Of a stretch of 64,000 bases of DNA, positions 21,669 to 32,219 are shown piece by piece (positions within the stretch are counted from its first letter, which is position 1; every line of letters starts with the position of its first letter). The notes beneath the pieces are model-generated. The model saw only the letters and a program-made list of their open reading frames with translations. It ran no database searches and was not told the origin of the DNA. The stretch is from positions 48,092,502 to 48,156,501 of the forward strand of contig CAXKWD010000008.1 of NCBI GenBank assembly GCA_964059195.1, read 5' to 3'. Source of the DNA: Ectobius pallidus (lineage: Eukaryota > Arthropoda > Insecta > Blattodea > Ectobiidae). Both the position numbers and the translations under genes were made by a program.

Positions 21669-24310
21669 TACGAGATTCAAGAAGGTGCAAGAGGCCTTAA
21701 AATTGGATTCATTAATATCGAAGGAATTAAAAGTAAAATAGCAAATTATGAATTATCTCATTTTTTAAATAAAATTGACTGTCTTTGTCTTGCAGAAACT
21801 TGGCTCTCACCAAATGAATCTATCAACGTGGATGGTTTTATAACGTATGTCAAGTCTAAGCCGAAGCATAAAAGACTCGGGCGTAATGCAGGAGGTTTAG
21901 TTATGTTAATAAGGAAATCGCTGAGTAAATGGGTTAAGGAAATTTATACCAAGAGCGATGATGTCATATGGGTAAGAATTAATGATGACAGACGAATAGT
22001 AGATCTAACTATTGGCTGCACTTATAACCACCCCGAGAGCTCTGTCTATCATAATAATTTTTTTAGAGAGTTAGAAAACGAAGTAAATTATTTAAAAGAC
22101 AGATTCCCGGTAACCGAGATAGTTCTATCCGGAGATTTCAACTCCCGTATTGCCAATCATGCTCTCCAGTTTCCTTATGATGACATAGCAGTGGAGACTG
22201 TCAATAGATCGAGCTACTTAAATAGAAGTACTAGGGACTTAGTACTGAATAATGAGGGGAAAAAAATGATCGATTTCTGTGAGAGAAATTCCTTCGATAT
22301 TTTAAATGGGCGTTATGGTGACGATGTGATGGGTGAATTTACTTTTATCGGCCCACAGGGCGAGAGTGTCATCGATTACATCTTGATCACTTTTGGTCTT
22401 ATAGAAAACATTTCTAAATTTAAAATAATCAATGGAGGTAGCTCTAATCATATGTTTTTGATGTGTGAATTGGATATAATTTTAGAATATAATGAATACC
22501 CACCCAACCCGATTGCACCCTCTGAGTCAAATAATGAAACACCAGTTATTTATAAATGGAAAGACGAACTCAAAGAGGAATTTTCTTTTAAGTTGCAAGA
22601 TAGTGTAAGTGATTTGTTAAAAATCGGGATTCATTGCCAGTTAGTCAATAATGATATCAACGGAGCTATTGAACTGTTACATTTTATGCTCGATAGAGCT
22701 GGTAAAAACATGAAGAAAAATAAAAATATGTTTTTGCATAATTATATTAACAATAATAATAACTGGTTCGATAGGGAATGTTCTGCCTTTAGGAAAGCAG
22801 TTAAAAGTGCTTGAGCTGTATTTAAACACTCTAGAAATATAGATGATAAGGTAAAGTACGTCAAAGCTAGATCTCATTATAAGGGCCTACTAATCAAGAA
22901 AAAAAGCAGTTTTGCAGTAAATGAATCCAGGAAAATTAACCAACTATTAGCTATTAATGATGTTACCTCCTTGTGGAGATTTTTAAGGGGTAAAATAAAT
23001 AATAGGTCAATCAAATGTGAGATCTCACCTACCAGGTGGGAACAATATTATAATGATTTACTGAATTTTAGAAATATTGCCGAGGAATTGAAAATGGAAG
23101 TGGTTAGAATTAATTATATACATGAGTTGGATACAGATTTTTCTAGCGATGAACTAATCAAATATGTTAGAAATATAAGATGCAATAAAGCTGCGGGGAT
23201 CGATGGATTTCCCCCAAATTTCTTTAAAGTACTTTGCTCCAACAGAAATGGCATTGAATTAATTACAAACATATTTAACAAAATTAAAATATCTGGTAAA
23301 TTTCCCGAGATGTGGAAAACTGCCTTGGTTCAACCTATTTTCAAAGGAACAGGCAATGCCAACGATCCAACCAACTACAGGGGGATCTCTCTCCTCCCCT
23401 GTCTTAGTAAAGTCTACACAGGGATTTTAGCCAATAGACTAAGATGTTGGCTGGAAAATTACAAAATTCTGCACCTTTTCAGTGCAGATTTACTAGAGGA
23501 AAGCGATCAATCGACCACCTATTTGTCATAAAGACATTGGTGGATAAGTATTTGCGTTTCAAAAGAGGGAAACTGTATTGGTGCTTTTTGGATTTGCAAA
23601 AAGCCTTCGATTCGGTAGATAGAAATATTCTCTGGTACAAAATGGCTAATATAGGAATCAGCACCACATTTATAAATACTATAAAAGCAGTTTATGATAA
23701 TGTCAGCTTTAAAGTTAAATATAATAGCCAGGGGTCGATAACCTCCGAGTTACAGCAAACTTTAGGCGTCAGGCAGGGATGCAATCTCAGTCCATATCTA
23801 TTCAATATATATATATATAGATGATATGATAGGTGAAGTTGCTTGAAATTCTTGCCACAGCCCAGTTTTGGAGGAAACACCAATCCATGGCTTAATGTTT
23901 GCGGATGATGTGGCCTTGCCCTCAATAACCCCTATTGGTCTGCAAACAGCTTTGGATGCGGTTTCAAGATACTGTATCAAATGGAAATTAAAATTAATTA
24001 CAATAAATCCAAAATTTTGATTATTAAAAAGGGGTACAAAATTAGCAGTAAGGAGAAGTGGACAATGGACAATCAAAGTATAGAGATTGTCAAAGAATTT
24101 AAATACTTAGGTATAACATTAAGTACTAACGGAACCAGGCAAGCACAGATAAACCAGGCGTTAAAGAAAGGAAGCCGAGCTTTGACAGCTGTTGACAAGT
24201 GTCTGCATAAATTGCCCGATACGAAGGTAAGACTCCTACATAATATTTATAATGCTTTAGTGGATTCAAAAATGTGTTATGGCATCGAGATCTGGGGAGC
24301 CTGGGTAACT
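21669..24310 (+). pseudogene. LINE ORF2: endonuclease and reverse transcriptase
   Basis: The endonuclease spans about 21690-22480: GFINIEGIKSKI, CLAETW (Glu), VLSGDFNSR, SVIDYIL and SNHMFL, where SDH is usual, so the Asp of the final active-site pair looks changed to Asn. A stop at 22814 ends the first open part. The RT follows in pieces: KAAGIDGFPPNFFK, ALVQPIFKGTGN with NYRGISLLP (22971-23531), FLDLQKAFDSVD and GVRQGCNLSPYLFN (23444-23824), FADDVAL near 23900, and KINYNKSKILI with FKYLGITLS (23981-24349). At least three frameshifts occur. The protein would nick DNA and prime reverse transcription; this copy is dead. Confidence 0.75.
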
Positions 24311-24790
24311 GTAAAACCCAATTTAGTGTCTATTTTAAAGACGCAATAACTCAAATACGCTTTATCGGATGTTTATGAAACTTCGTATACGCATTTATAA
24401 TGTCCATGGGAAGACATCTATTGATATTCGACTAAATCGGTAGGCCAGTACTGGAATAATGCCCAATTTAGTGCCTTTTATGTTAATATAAAAGAAGTCG
24501 CGATAACTCAAATATGCTTTATTGGACTTTCCTGAAACTTTGTATACCCATTTATAATGTACATGGGAAGACGTCTACTGATATTGAACCAAATCGGTAG
24601 AACGGTAATGGAGTAAAACCCAATTTAGTGTCTATTTTAAAGACGCGGTAACTCAGTACGCTTTACCGGATTTTTATGAAACTTGGTATACATTTATAAT
24701 GTCCATGTGACGACGTCTATTGGATATTGGATAAAATCGGTTGACCTGTTTCGGAGTCAATTTAGCGCTTATTTTATGGTAATATACATA
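24311..24790 (+). repeat. ~150-bp tandem repeat array
   Basis: Three units share AACTCAAATAYGCTTTATYGG, TTATAATGTMCATG, GACGTCTAYTGATATT, AAATCGGTAG and CCCAATTTAGTGYCTATTTTA, starting near 24345, 24492 and 24648. The last unit runs into the dispersed repeat that follows. The first unit joins the LINE 3' end directly. Confidence 0.75.
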
Positions 24791-25140
24791 TTCGAAAGAA
24801 TTTATGAAATGATGTTGTCATGATAACTGATTTAGTCATCATGACAACATAGTCAATTGTTTTACTGTGATCTTATAAGGCTTTGGCAATTAAAATACAG
24901 TTAGCTATGACAAATAACACTATTGCTTTACATGCGCTTATCCAACTAGACCGTTAAACTGACCCAGGTGGCTGAGATGGTAACGTCTTGGCCTCACATT
25001 CTGGAGTTCCATGGTTCAAATCCCGAAACGGCCAATTTAACTTTTTTTTTTATTCTGCATATCATAATTGCAATCATAACTGATTAAACAAAAACACAAT
25101 GGCACTTTGTTATATCAGTTTACCTGATTTTATTTTGTTA
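24646..25140 (+). repeat. dispersed repeat with tRNA-like segment, copy 2
   Basis: This is homologous to 12600-13330 in the same orientation. It contains a 12-base hairpin (ATGTTGTCATGA / TCATGACAACAT, 24813-24849) absent from copy 1, and a tRNA-like core with A box TGGCTGAGATGG (about 24968-24979) and B box GGTTCAAATCCC (25013-25024). The sequence after the B box is T-rich. Confidence 0.65.
24960..25035 (+). repeat. tRNA-like (SINE-type) segment
   Basis: Near-consensus A box and B box are spaced as in a tRNA gene, but there is no convincing acceptor stem and the piece lies within a repeat family. It is best read as a tRNA-derived SINE head or a pol III promoter relic. Confidence 0.55.
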
Positions 25141-25722
25141 CACTTTTTTTACAAGACGTGTTACTAAAATTTTTACTAAAGTGTTGAAACCTGCTATTGA
25201 CCCTGTAGCGGTGAGGGTGAACGTCATACTCCAGTGAACAAGAGCGGTCACCTATTCAGCACTCAGAGAGGTAGGGATGGTTAAAAATACTTTACCACCT
25301 GCCAAGTGATAGGGTTCTACAGCAAAATAGAGAATTCTTGGGAAATTCATTGAAGCTTTGAATTCTTAGCATCCTTACAAAATTAACACGAGACAAATTA
25401 TGGCTTAGACTCATCCAAATTAAGCTTATAAAATTTGAAATAATTTTTAACATACATTTATATAGGAATTTCAAGAGGAATAAATATTTATTTAAATTAA
25501 ACAATAATTTGAATAATCCAATGTTGAATTAACCAGTCTACTGTATAAGATGAAATCCTGAAATATTAAATCAGTTTAATAGATTTAATACCACTAGTGT
25601 TAACAATTAATTATCAACAATATCTATTATAAATCTGACTTATTGTACAATCAGATTGTCTCATGATGAGTACTAGAATCCATTGAATGTATTAAATCTT
25701 ATATTACCTTATACATTAATAC
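25141..25722. other. no gene recognised
   Basis: AT-rich, probably intronic sequence downstream (minus strand) of the exon-like segment at 25723-25897. Confidence 0.4.
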
Positions 25723-25897
25723 CTACCACTGCTTCTGAAATCAATCCATCACACTGTAGCATGGTAATAGACAGATGCAATGAATATGATTTCACAAGAA
25801 AGGGAGATATGTGTATTGCCTTATTAAGACGCCTGAAAATGTTTGTTGGTAGTTCTGCATCGTGTTCTTTTAATTCGGCGATAACCTTCTGGATTAT
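25723..25897 (-). CDS. internal exon of an unidentified host gene
   Basis: On the minus strand an excellent acceptor (TTTATTTTCAG) precedes base 25897, and a donor-like GTAG/GTATTA follows 25723. The frame is open throughout (58 codons plus one base): IIQKVIAELKEHDAELP, IFRRLNKAIHISPFL, LHLSITMLQCDGLISEAVV. It looks like helical-repeat protein, with no transposon motif. It starts in phase 0 and exits in phase 1. The phase-0 start of the 13.8-kb segment means the two cannot be directly joined. Function unknown; the possibility of an ARM/HEAT-like meiotic or repair protein is only an impression. Confidence 0.5.
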
Positions 25898-27222
25898 CTG
25901 AAAATAAAACACACACTAAGGTTGTAATTATTTTCCCTTTTTTATATTTTACTTCTCTGAGACTTAAAGCCTGCTAAAATGACAGAGTGTGCTACATTTA
26001 AATTTAAATTACCAAATATTTTACATGTCATCCTATATTAATTTAATACAAAGCCACCAATGATCATCAATGAAAGTAATCTGATGTATGGAAAATATCA
26101 GCATGCCCTAATGTAATGTTTTACATTATGGTACATTTTATTACAGAACTATTCAGGTAGCATAATCATTATAAATTTACAATTAAAAACACAAGTTACT
26201 TTACATTTATTCCACACTTGATTTGAAAGAAATAAGGTAATAAAATAATGAAGAGAAAACAAAATAGCTACTTTATTTCATTAAGTAATATAAACTTATC
26301 GGACTACAAATAGCATAAACTGTATTATGCAAAGATTGCAGTCACTTCAAAACTGTATTATGCAAGGAATGCAGTTATTTCATCACTTGGCAGCCTATCA
26401 CTCTGAGCTTCTATCGATCAAGACCAACCGACTGCCATCGAGTGCTCTCGACTACATTTATGTTCCTTGTCACACAGCATCGAGCACCATCGATCAACAG
26501 AAATATTATAGGTTATGTACCTATTTGATTTTACTAGGTCTACTCATCACTGTATATTAGAGGTAAAGTATATTACCTTATTAGGCCTGTGTCTGCTTAT
26601 CTCCTGCACAATATCATACTACATGTGTTGGGATGTAGGGTTTAATATTAGGCCTACTATCTCACGCTACATCTGTTTATACCAGTTGGCCAAGCGAAGG
26701 GGTTTGTTGTTTGTTGTAGTTCGATCGCCCACCGCTAGGTGCTACAACTCGATGTATATTTGTATGTGTACAATTAAATTACATAAGAAGACATCGTTTT
26801 AAGTGCCTTAATTGATTCGTGCAATTCTATTTCATTCAAATGTGAGTCTAAAACAACATTATTGTGTAAGTTAAATCTTCCAGCATCAATTCTGAAATTC
26901 AGGTGGATACAAAGCTTCAAAGTGCTGCCACCATTTGTCATTCACTGTCGATTGAAAAAAGGACAGGTTTGATTTCACAGACCAGTTCCCCTGAATGTAA
27001 TCACTTGATAAATCAGTTGAAAATATAGAATTCAGTTACTTTATGAATAGTGTGGCAATATGCAATTAAAGAAAACAACTTAAGCCTTGACTAAACTTTT
27101 TTTAAACCCAAAGACTTCAGTAACCCACGGGAATTCTAAGGGGGAGCAGGCATGGATGTGTATAAAGCGCATCAACCCAAAATGAAGTTGTTCTACTTCT
27201 GTTTTATAATTCACAACTTTAC
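25898..27222. other. no gene recognised
   Basis: AT-rich sequence. A 34-base direct repeat (AACTGTATTATGCAARGA...) is at 26315-26378. No element or exon could be supported. Confidence 0.4.
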
Positions 27223-27460
27223 TGTTGTTCAGCTTTTCTAGAGAGACGCTTTGTAACTGTATCACCAAAAATGTAGCAGAATACCCAACCCAAGAGTGAC
27301 TGTGTCAAAGCAATAACACTGTTAGTAATGCATAAATTCATTGTTCTATACACCATAACAAGATGAAGAGTGTCCAACAGAGACAATAATCTGTGGTTCA
27401 TGAATGCACATAACCATATCAAGATACCAAAGGCTTCTGACTGGCAGTAAGCTTCAATGG
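27223..27460 (-). CDS. possible internal exon, unidentified
   Basis: A minus-strand open stretch of about 79 codons between an AG (27461-27462) and a donor-like ACA/GTAAAG (27222). The peptide is hydrophobic and leucine-rich (FGILIWLCAFMNHRLLSLLD, VIALTQSLLGWVFCYIFG) and has the look of a helical or membrane segment. Another frame stays open downstream to 27080. It could be an upstream exon of the minus-strand gene seen at 25.7 kb, but joining them directly would create a stop, so either more exons exist or this is chance. Confidence 0.25.
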
Positions 27461-27744
27461 CTTGTTAATGAGGATCAAGGCAAAGCGTGAATGCACTAAA
27501 TCATCTAATGTACTGAAAAAATGAAAAATATTGTGTAACTTTTTCCTGAACATAATGTGTTGCTGGAGACACATTACAAATTAAACAGAAACTTTGGATA
27601 AAATAATTTCCATTAAGTAATTAACTATTGACAAAGCTTATATTTGTCAAGCGAAAAAACATTCATGTGGCAGACATCATTTGACACTAAATAGATGCAG
27701 AACAGGAATGAACTGTGCTATAAAAAGAAAATAATAAAAAATAA

Positions 27745-27781
<37 letters not shown>
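27745..27781. repeat. (AAT)n microsatellite
   Basis: About twelve uninterrupted AAT units, just outside the left end of the large inverted-repeat element. Confidence 0.95.
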
Positions 27782-27784
<3 letters not shown>

Positions 27785-27814
27785 AAACAATCTAGCAAAC
27801 CCTGTTGGACACTA

Positions 27815-28197
27815 TAGTCCCCTGTCAAATGTACAAAAACAGGCTCCCGTGTGCTCCTTGATGATGCAAGTGTGGGAGTAGTCTCAATCTCTTCCTTTGA
27901 CCTTGGAGAAACATAATTTCGATGGTGCCACTCTTGAAAATGGTGAGTTTGAATGATGCGGGCAAAAAACAAAATGGCCGCCATTGCAAACACGTTTTCC
28001 TATTTATATCAGTAACCATTGGGAATACGAAAAAAAGTTTGAAACAAGAAATGTAGCTACATAGATTCTGCACAGAAAAGGTTATTACAACTTTTATGTA
28101 GGATCAACCGTTTTCTCATAAAAAGTGCTTTCATATTTTTCAAAATTAAAAATGAATATGTCTCAGTATGAGGGGTTTGCATGCGCATATTTACATG
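27815..28197 (+). repeat. left terminal inverted repeat of the Academ-like element
   Basis: This pairs with 39963-40320. Conserved stretches include GTGTGCTCCTTGATGATGCA, AACACGTTTTCCTATTTATA, GAAATGTAGCTACATAGA and TTTTCTCATAAAAAGT. Small indels distinguish the arms: the left has about 20 extra bases near 27945-27965. Confidence 0.9.
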
Positions 28198-28277
28198 GTT
28201 GACATTACTTTTAGGACCTGTTATTAATTTATAATTTTTTTACAGTACTACATTAAGCTATTATTATATTTCTTTGT

Positions 28278-29285
28278 TTGGAAATGGCTGTCAATGACTA
28301 TAAGGGAAAATGGATTTTGAAACCTGGTGAGCTGCATATTATAATTGCTCAGCTTCGAACAATGGGAGAGCTCATTGAAGGTTCTGGTATACCTGAAGTG
28401 TGGGTTGAATGTGGATTATATTCCACTGCAACAATGAAACAAATCCTTGACGGTAAACACATCAGAAGAGCAACTGAAGCTCACATAACTACTGCCTCTG
28501 CCTAACTATCCTACGTCTAGAAGAATTCGAGAAAGAATGTCCAGGACAACTAGACAGACTGTTTGAAGCCTCATCTGCAAGAACTGTTAGAAGAACTGAC
28601 AGGTAGCGATAAAGAAGAGCTTAAAAATGCACTTGCCACAGTAGTTTCTACCATAAAAGAAAGAAGACTTGTTGAAGAAATAGAACACTTTTCAGCAACA
28701 AGAAAGCTCGAACATCCTGTTTTCAAACTAGCGTGCACATATATGGATATGGTTCAAGCAATGACAAACTTCATAAGAGCTGTAAGAACATTGGATTGGA
28801 TGCTGGATTTAGCATCCCTCCACGAGTTTGTAAAATACTTCTTTACATTTAATAGATTGAACTATGCTTGGATGATCACCCTATATCTATCAGAGATAGA
28901 AAACCTGGATTCCACAGATCCAGAGATTTGGAAACAATTTATGGAAGGTAACTGGGTCATGAACAGAAGTAAAGTGCCATTTTGTGCTCTAGGTACAAAT
29001 GAAGCTCTGGAACACCAAAATCGGAAACTAAAGGTACATGGGGGACTTGTTGGTATATAACACTCAATGAGAATGTTCGAAATAGATTCTTCCTTGCTAA
29101 TTTGGAACTAACTAGAATTGCATGCGAAACTGAAAACTGATAGGATTTCAAAATGCAGAACGAAGTAAACATCATGAAGTGTCTGTTAAACTTCAACAGC
29201 GCCAGGATAATAATGTACTTAAACTAAAGGAAGCATTTCAAAACTCGACAAATACTGCAACGTTTAAAAAAGAATATGCAGAATA
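28278..29285 (+). pseudogene. Academ-like DDE transposase, C-terminal part
   Basis: Reading frames at 28278-28505, 28563-29060 and on to 29285 together show a conserved order: GELHIIIAQLRTMGELIEGS, SGIPEVWVECGLYS, GKHIRRATEAH, then a domain ending FNRLNYAWMITLYLSEIENL, FMEGNWVMNRS, NEALEHQNRKLKVHGGLVGI and LNENVRNRFFLANLELTRIA. The ALEHxNR-KxxGGLxGIT region looks like the catalytic Glu segment of Academ-type transposases (ALEQ-NR-SK-GG). The N-terminal region with the first acidic residues is absent, and at least two frameshifts occur. The enzyme would act on the long inverted repeats. Family assignment is by motif recall; the same protein family is very common as repeated, uncharacterised genes in cnidarians, molluscs and arthropods. 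Confidence 0.55.
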
Positions 29286-29405
29286 ATATTGATAATGGTT
29301 GCTAATATACAGAAAGACTGAGATAAATATAATCTTATAACTGTGAATAAGTAGATACTATAATTTAATATCTCAGAAAAACTTGGTTAAATATAATAAG
29401 GTAAA

Positions 29406-29418
29406 TTGAAATATAAAT
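29406..29418. repeat. 13-bp target duplication, left copy
   Basis: TTGAAATATAAAT occurs here and again at 37257-37269, precisely bounding the Penelope block, so the four copies appear to have entered as one event or grown from one insertion. Confidence 0.75.
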
Positions 29419-29478
29419 TTACACAAAATTAAAGAAAAATTGTTTAAAGTGGATATTTATTTGTAATTAACACACAAC

Positions 29479-29508
29479 GTTTCGGTCAAAACATAAGACC
29501 TTCTTCAG
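29479..29508 (-). ncRNA. hammerhead-ribozyme-like core, copy A
   Basis: On the minus strand: CTGAAGA (core CUGANGA), a hairpin with arms GGTC/GACC and loop TTATGTTTT, then GAAAC. Flanking TTGTAA and TTACAA can pair as an outer stem. Hammerhead motifs of this minimal type are known from the terminal repeats of Penelope-like elements. Stem III is weak, so activity is uncertain. Confidence 0.55.
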
Positions 29509-29536
29509 GTGACTGTTTACAAGAAGAGAAAAACTC

Positions 29537-32089
29537 TCAATTGTCCGTGTCATAAGAAACACTTCCGTTGTAAGTGGAATGCGCACGATTAGAAAGGGAC
29601 AAAAAATTGGTATTACGAAAATGCTTATTAATCCAATCCACAGGTATTTCATACGGGGACTCTTCTATAACATCCACATGGGGAAGAGGAAAGTGTATAA
29701 CATGTGTATTCTTTTTTGATCTCTTAATGACCCCCAACCACTCATCACCCAAGTCACCGTCAAATCGGTTCAAAACGAAATCTTTATTACATCCTATATT
29801 CCAAGCTTCGCACACTTTTCTCTTAATAACATCGTCCTCAACCTTTAAGATCTTCAAAGCACCCATACGGTGATTATTCTCGATCAAATGTTGGCTAAGA
29901 CCAGTAGACGTTTTCCCACTTCTAATATCTCTCTCGTGCTCACGAAGTCTGATTTTAAAGGATCTACCTGTTTCACCAATATAAAACTTATCACAATCCA
30001 AGCATGAGATTGAATATACCCCTGGATATTCCATTCGGTCCTTATTTCTGCCGAACCTTTTATATTCGGAAAAAATCTTGTCAATGGTTCTATTGGTTTC
30101 GTAGGCAGGAACCAAATCGAACTTACGAAAAACCTTCTCGTAACGTTTGCTCATGGCTGGGTGGTAGGTCATACCCACATACTTAGTATTAGGATCCTTA
30201 ATCTCACCATCTCTATTCATAAAATGTTTTTCAGCCTCCTTCCATATCATATCCATTCTTCTTTCATCAAAACCATTGATCCTGACTAAACGAAAAATCT
30301 CCCTTTTTTCAGAATATAAATCATTGTAGTTGTTACATAACTTTAAGGCTCTAATGGTGAAGTTACGCCAAACGTTGTGTTTAATCCTATGGTGGTGTGC
30401 GGATTTCTTATGAATAAATAATTCACCTTTATTATTTTTCCTATAAATGCCCAATTTAATCCTCGGATATTCTAGGACAATTCTTAAGTCCAGGAAATTT
30501 AGAGTATTATTCTCGGATTTTTCAATAGTAAACTTCATTCTGTTGTTAAAACCATTAAAATCCTCCAAAAGCTGTCCAGAAATATCATTCCTAGAAATAA
30601 CCAAGATATCATCAATATAGCGAATATATACAGCAATGCTGTCCACATATTTGCTAATAATGGATCTCTCCATGAAGAAAAGAAAAATGTCCGAAACAAT
30701 ACCAGACACGGGGTTCCCCATGGCCAAGCCTTCGTTTTGTTTATAGATAATACCATTAAACTGAAAAATGTTGTAATCAGTACAAACATTAAACCACCTA
30801 AGGTACTCATTAGCAACAATACTATCCACGCCCAACTCAATAAGCCATCTAAAGAGATATTCTCCTGCTTGGGCTCTGGGGACACTAGGATACAAAGAAA
30901 CGACGTCCAAACTGAACATACGAAGATCTTTGTTGTATACAACATTATCTAAAATTTCTCTTGCTTCAAAAGAGTTGCCGATTGACCATTTCGTTCTTTT
31001 TTGTATACCCATTAATCTTTCAACCAACAGTTTTGCTAAACCATACGCCGGATGACAGTACATGGGAATAATAGGTCTAAGAGGAATACCTGGTTTATGT
31101 GTCTTGGGCAAACCAAAACAATTAGGCAATTCGTGTTTATGACCAAAAATTTGTTTCTTAGTGTTATCACTAATAGTAACACTACTATCAATAACTTTTA
31201 ACACCTCCTTTTGAATGATCTTGATAGGGTTCTTCTCCACCACAGAAAAATCAGGAGGTTTGAAACATTCTGCCATCTTTTCACCATATACGGCAGAATC
31301 AACAAAAACAGGACAATTTTCTTTGTCACTCTTAATAATAAAAATATTGTTGTTCTCCATCCATCTCTTGGCGTACGCTATATCATTATCTACATTAGAC
31401 ATCACAAACTTCCCCATGTTATCATTCAATTCTTCAATAGTCAAAGAAACCTCACGAACAAATCTGCTTTTTAACCCTGCATCATAAATCATATTCGACC
31501 CATGAATAGCAGGGGCCAAAAGGTCCTCCATGTTATACCCGTTTACTTTGGGCGCGTATTTAAAGCCATACCTAAAAATATTGGCAACTTTTTTTGGTAT
31601 CATCTTGTCGGTCTAATTAACAAAAGGATCTCTTCTTGAATCAATGTTATCGTCATTCAACCCATTCAAGGGAATAAGACCGTATTTCGTATATTTTTTC
31701 AAGATGTTGTTCCTCAATGTAGATAAATGTTCATAGACTAAATGATGGTGCCTCTGTATGAGACAATAAAGCTGTTCGTGCGGGATCACTTTGGTAACTT
31801 GTAAATGAGTGTTGTAAGCTTCAATATTAGCTTTATTTAATTCGCTATAAGCTTCGTCAATACATTCATGTAACATGTTAAATTGTAACTTACGTTTGTG
31901 ATAGAATGTTTTCCCCGTCAAAGGCTTAAAATTCCATTTTAGGAAATTGGGAATTACACCTTTTTGATAGAACGTTCGCAAAAATCCAATTCTTGTTAAC
32001 AAAGCAGAAATTCTCTTCCTCATAACCAGAAAATGTTGGACCAGTTTCTTTGTATTCAAATAATCTGTCATAATGGTCCAGATTTCCAC
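29537..32089 (-). pseudogene. Penelope RT/GIY-YIG protein, copy A, one stop
   Basis: The frame matches the intact copy D almost residue for residue but carries a TAG near 31611 (a single base change from the Leu codon in the DPFVNLTDK region), giving open parts of 158 and 688 codons. The RT domain includes LPKTHKPGIPLRPIIPMYCH, FSLDVVSLYP, GLAMGNPVSGIVSD and YIRYIDDILV (metal-binding DD). The C-terminus is a GIY-YIG endonuclease (GVYSISCLDCDKFYIGETGR, IRLREHERD). The protein copies element RNA at a nicked target. The stop probably inactivates this copy, though translation could restart at the Met just after it. Confidence 0.85.
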
Positions 32090-32161
32090 TGATTAATATA
32101 TTTACACAAAATTAAAGAAAAATTGTTTAAAGTGGATATTTATTTGTAATTAACACACAAC

Positions 32162-32191
32162 GTTTCGGTCAAAACATAAGACCTTCTTCAG
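32162..32191 (-). ncRNA. hammerhead-ribozyme-like core, copy B
   Basis: Same core sequence as in copy A, in the partial upstream copy, i.e. in the pseudo-LTR position where a ribozyme would define the 5' end of a downstream transcript. Confidence 0.55.
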
Positions 32192-32219
32192 GTGACTGTT
32201 TACAAGAAGAGAAAAACTC

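Larger units (their letters stand above)
20440..24310 (+). mobile_element. APE-type LINE retrotransposon, decayed
   Basis: ORF1 (2A-like motif, coiled coil, RRM-like part) is followed by an ORF2 with endonuclease and reverse transcriptase. Several frameshifts and stops make it inactive. The 3' end after the RT thumb (GIEIWGAWV) passes directly into ~150-bp tandem repeats with no A tail, so the true end is uncertain. The clade is not settled: ORF2 looks like the CR1/L2-like assemblage. Confidence 0.75.
29419..32106 (-). mobile_element. Penelope-like element family 1, copy A (full length)
   Basis: A minus-strand copy with a complete coding span and its 3' region with a hammerhead-like core at 29479-29508. 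Copy B lies immediately upstream on the same strand, giving the usual partial-plus-full tandem of Penelope-like elements. Confidence 0.85.

Noticed and set aside
26315..26400. Direct repeat giving a C-x2-C ... C-x2-C peptide (zinc-ribbon-like)
   Set aside because: The pattern is produced by a 34-base duplication in a short open frame with no supporting context.
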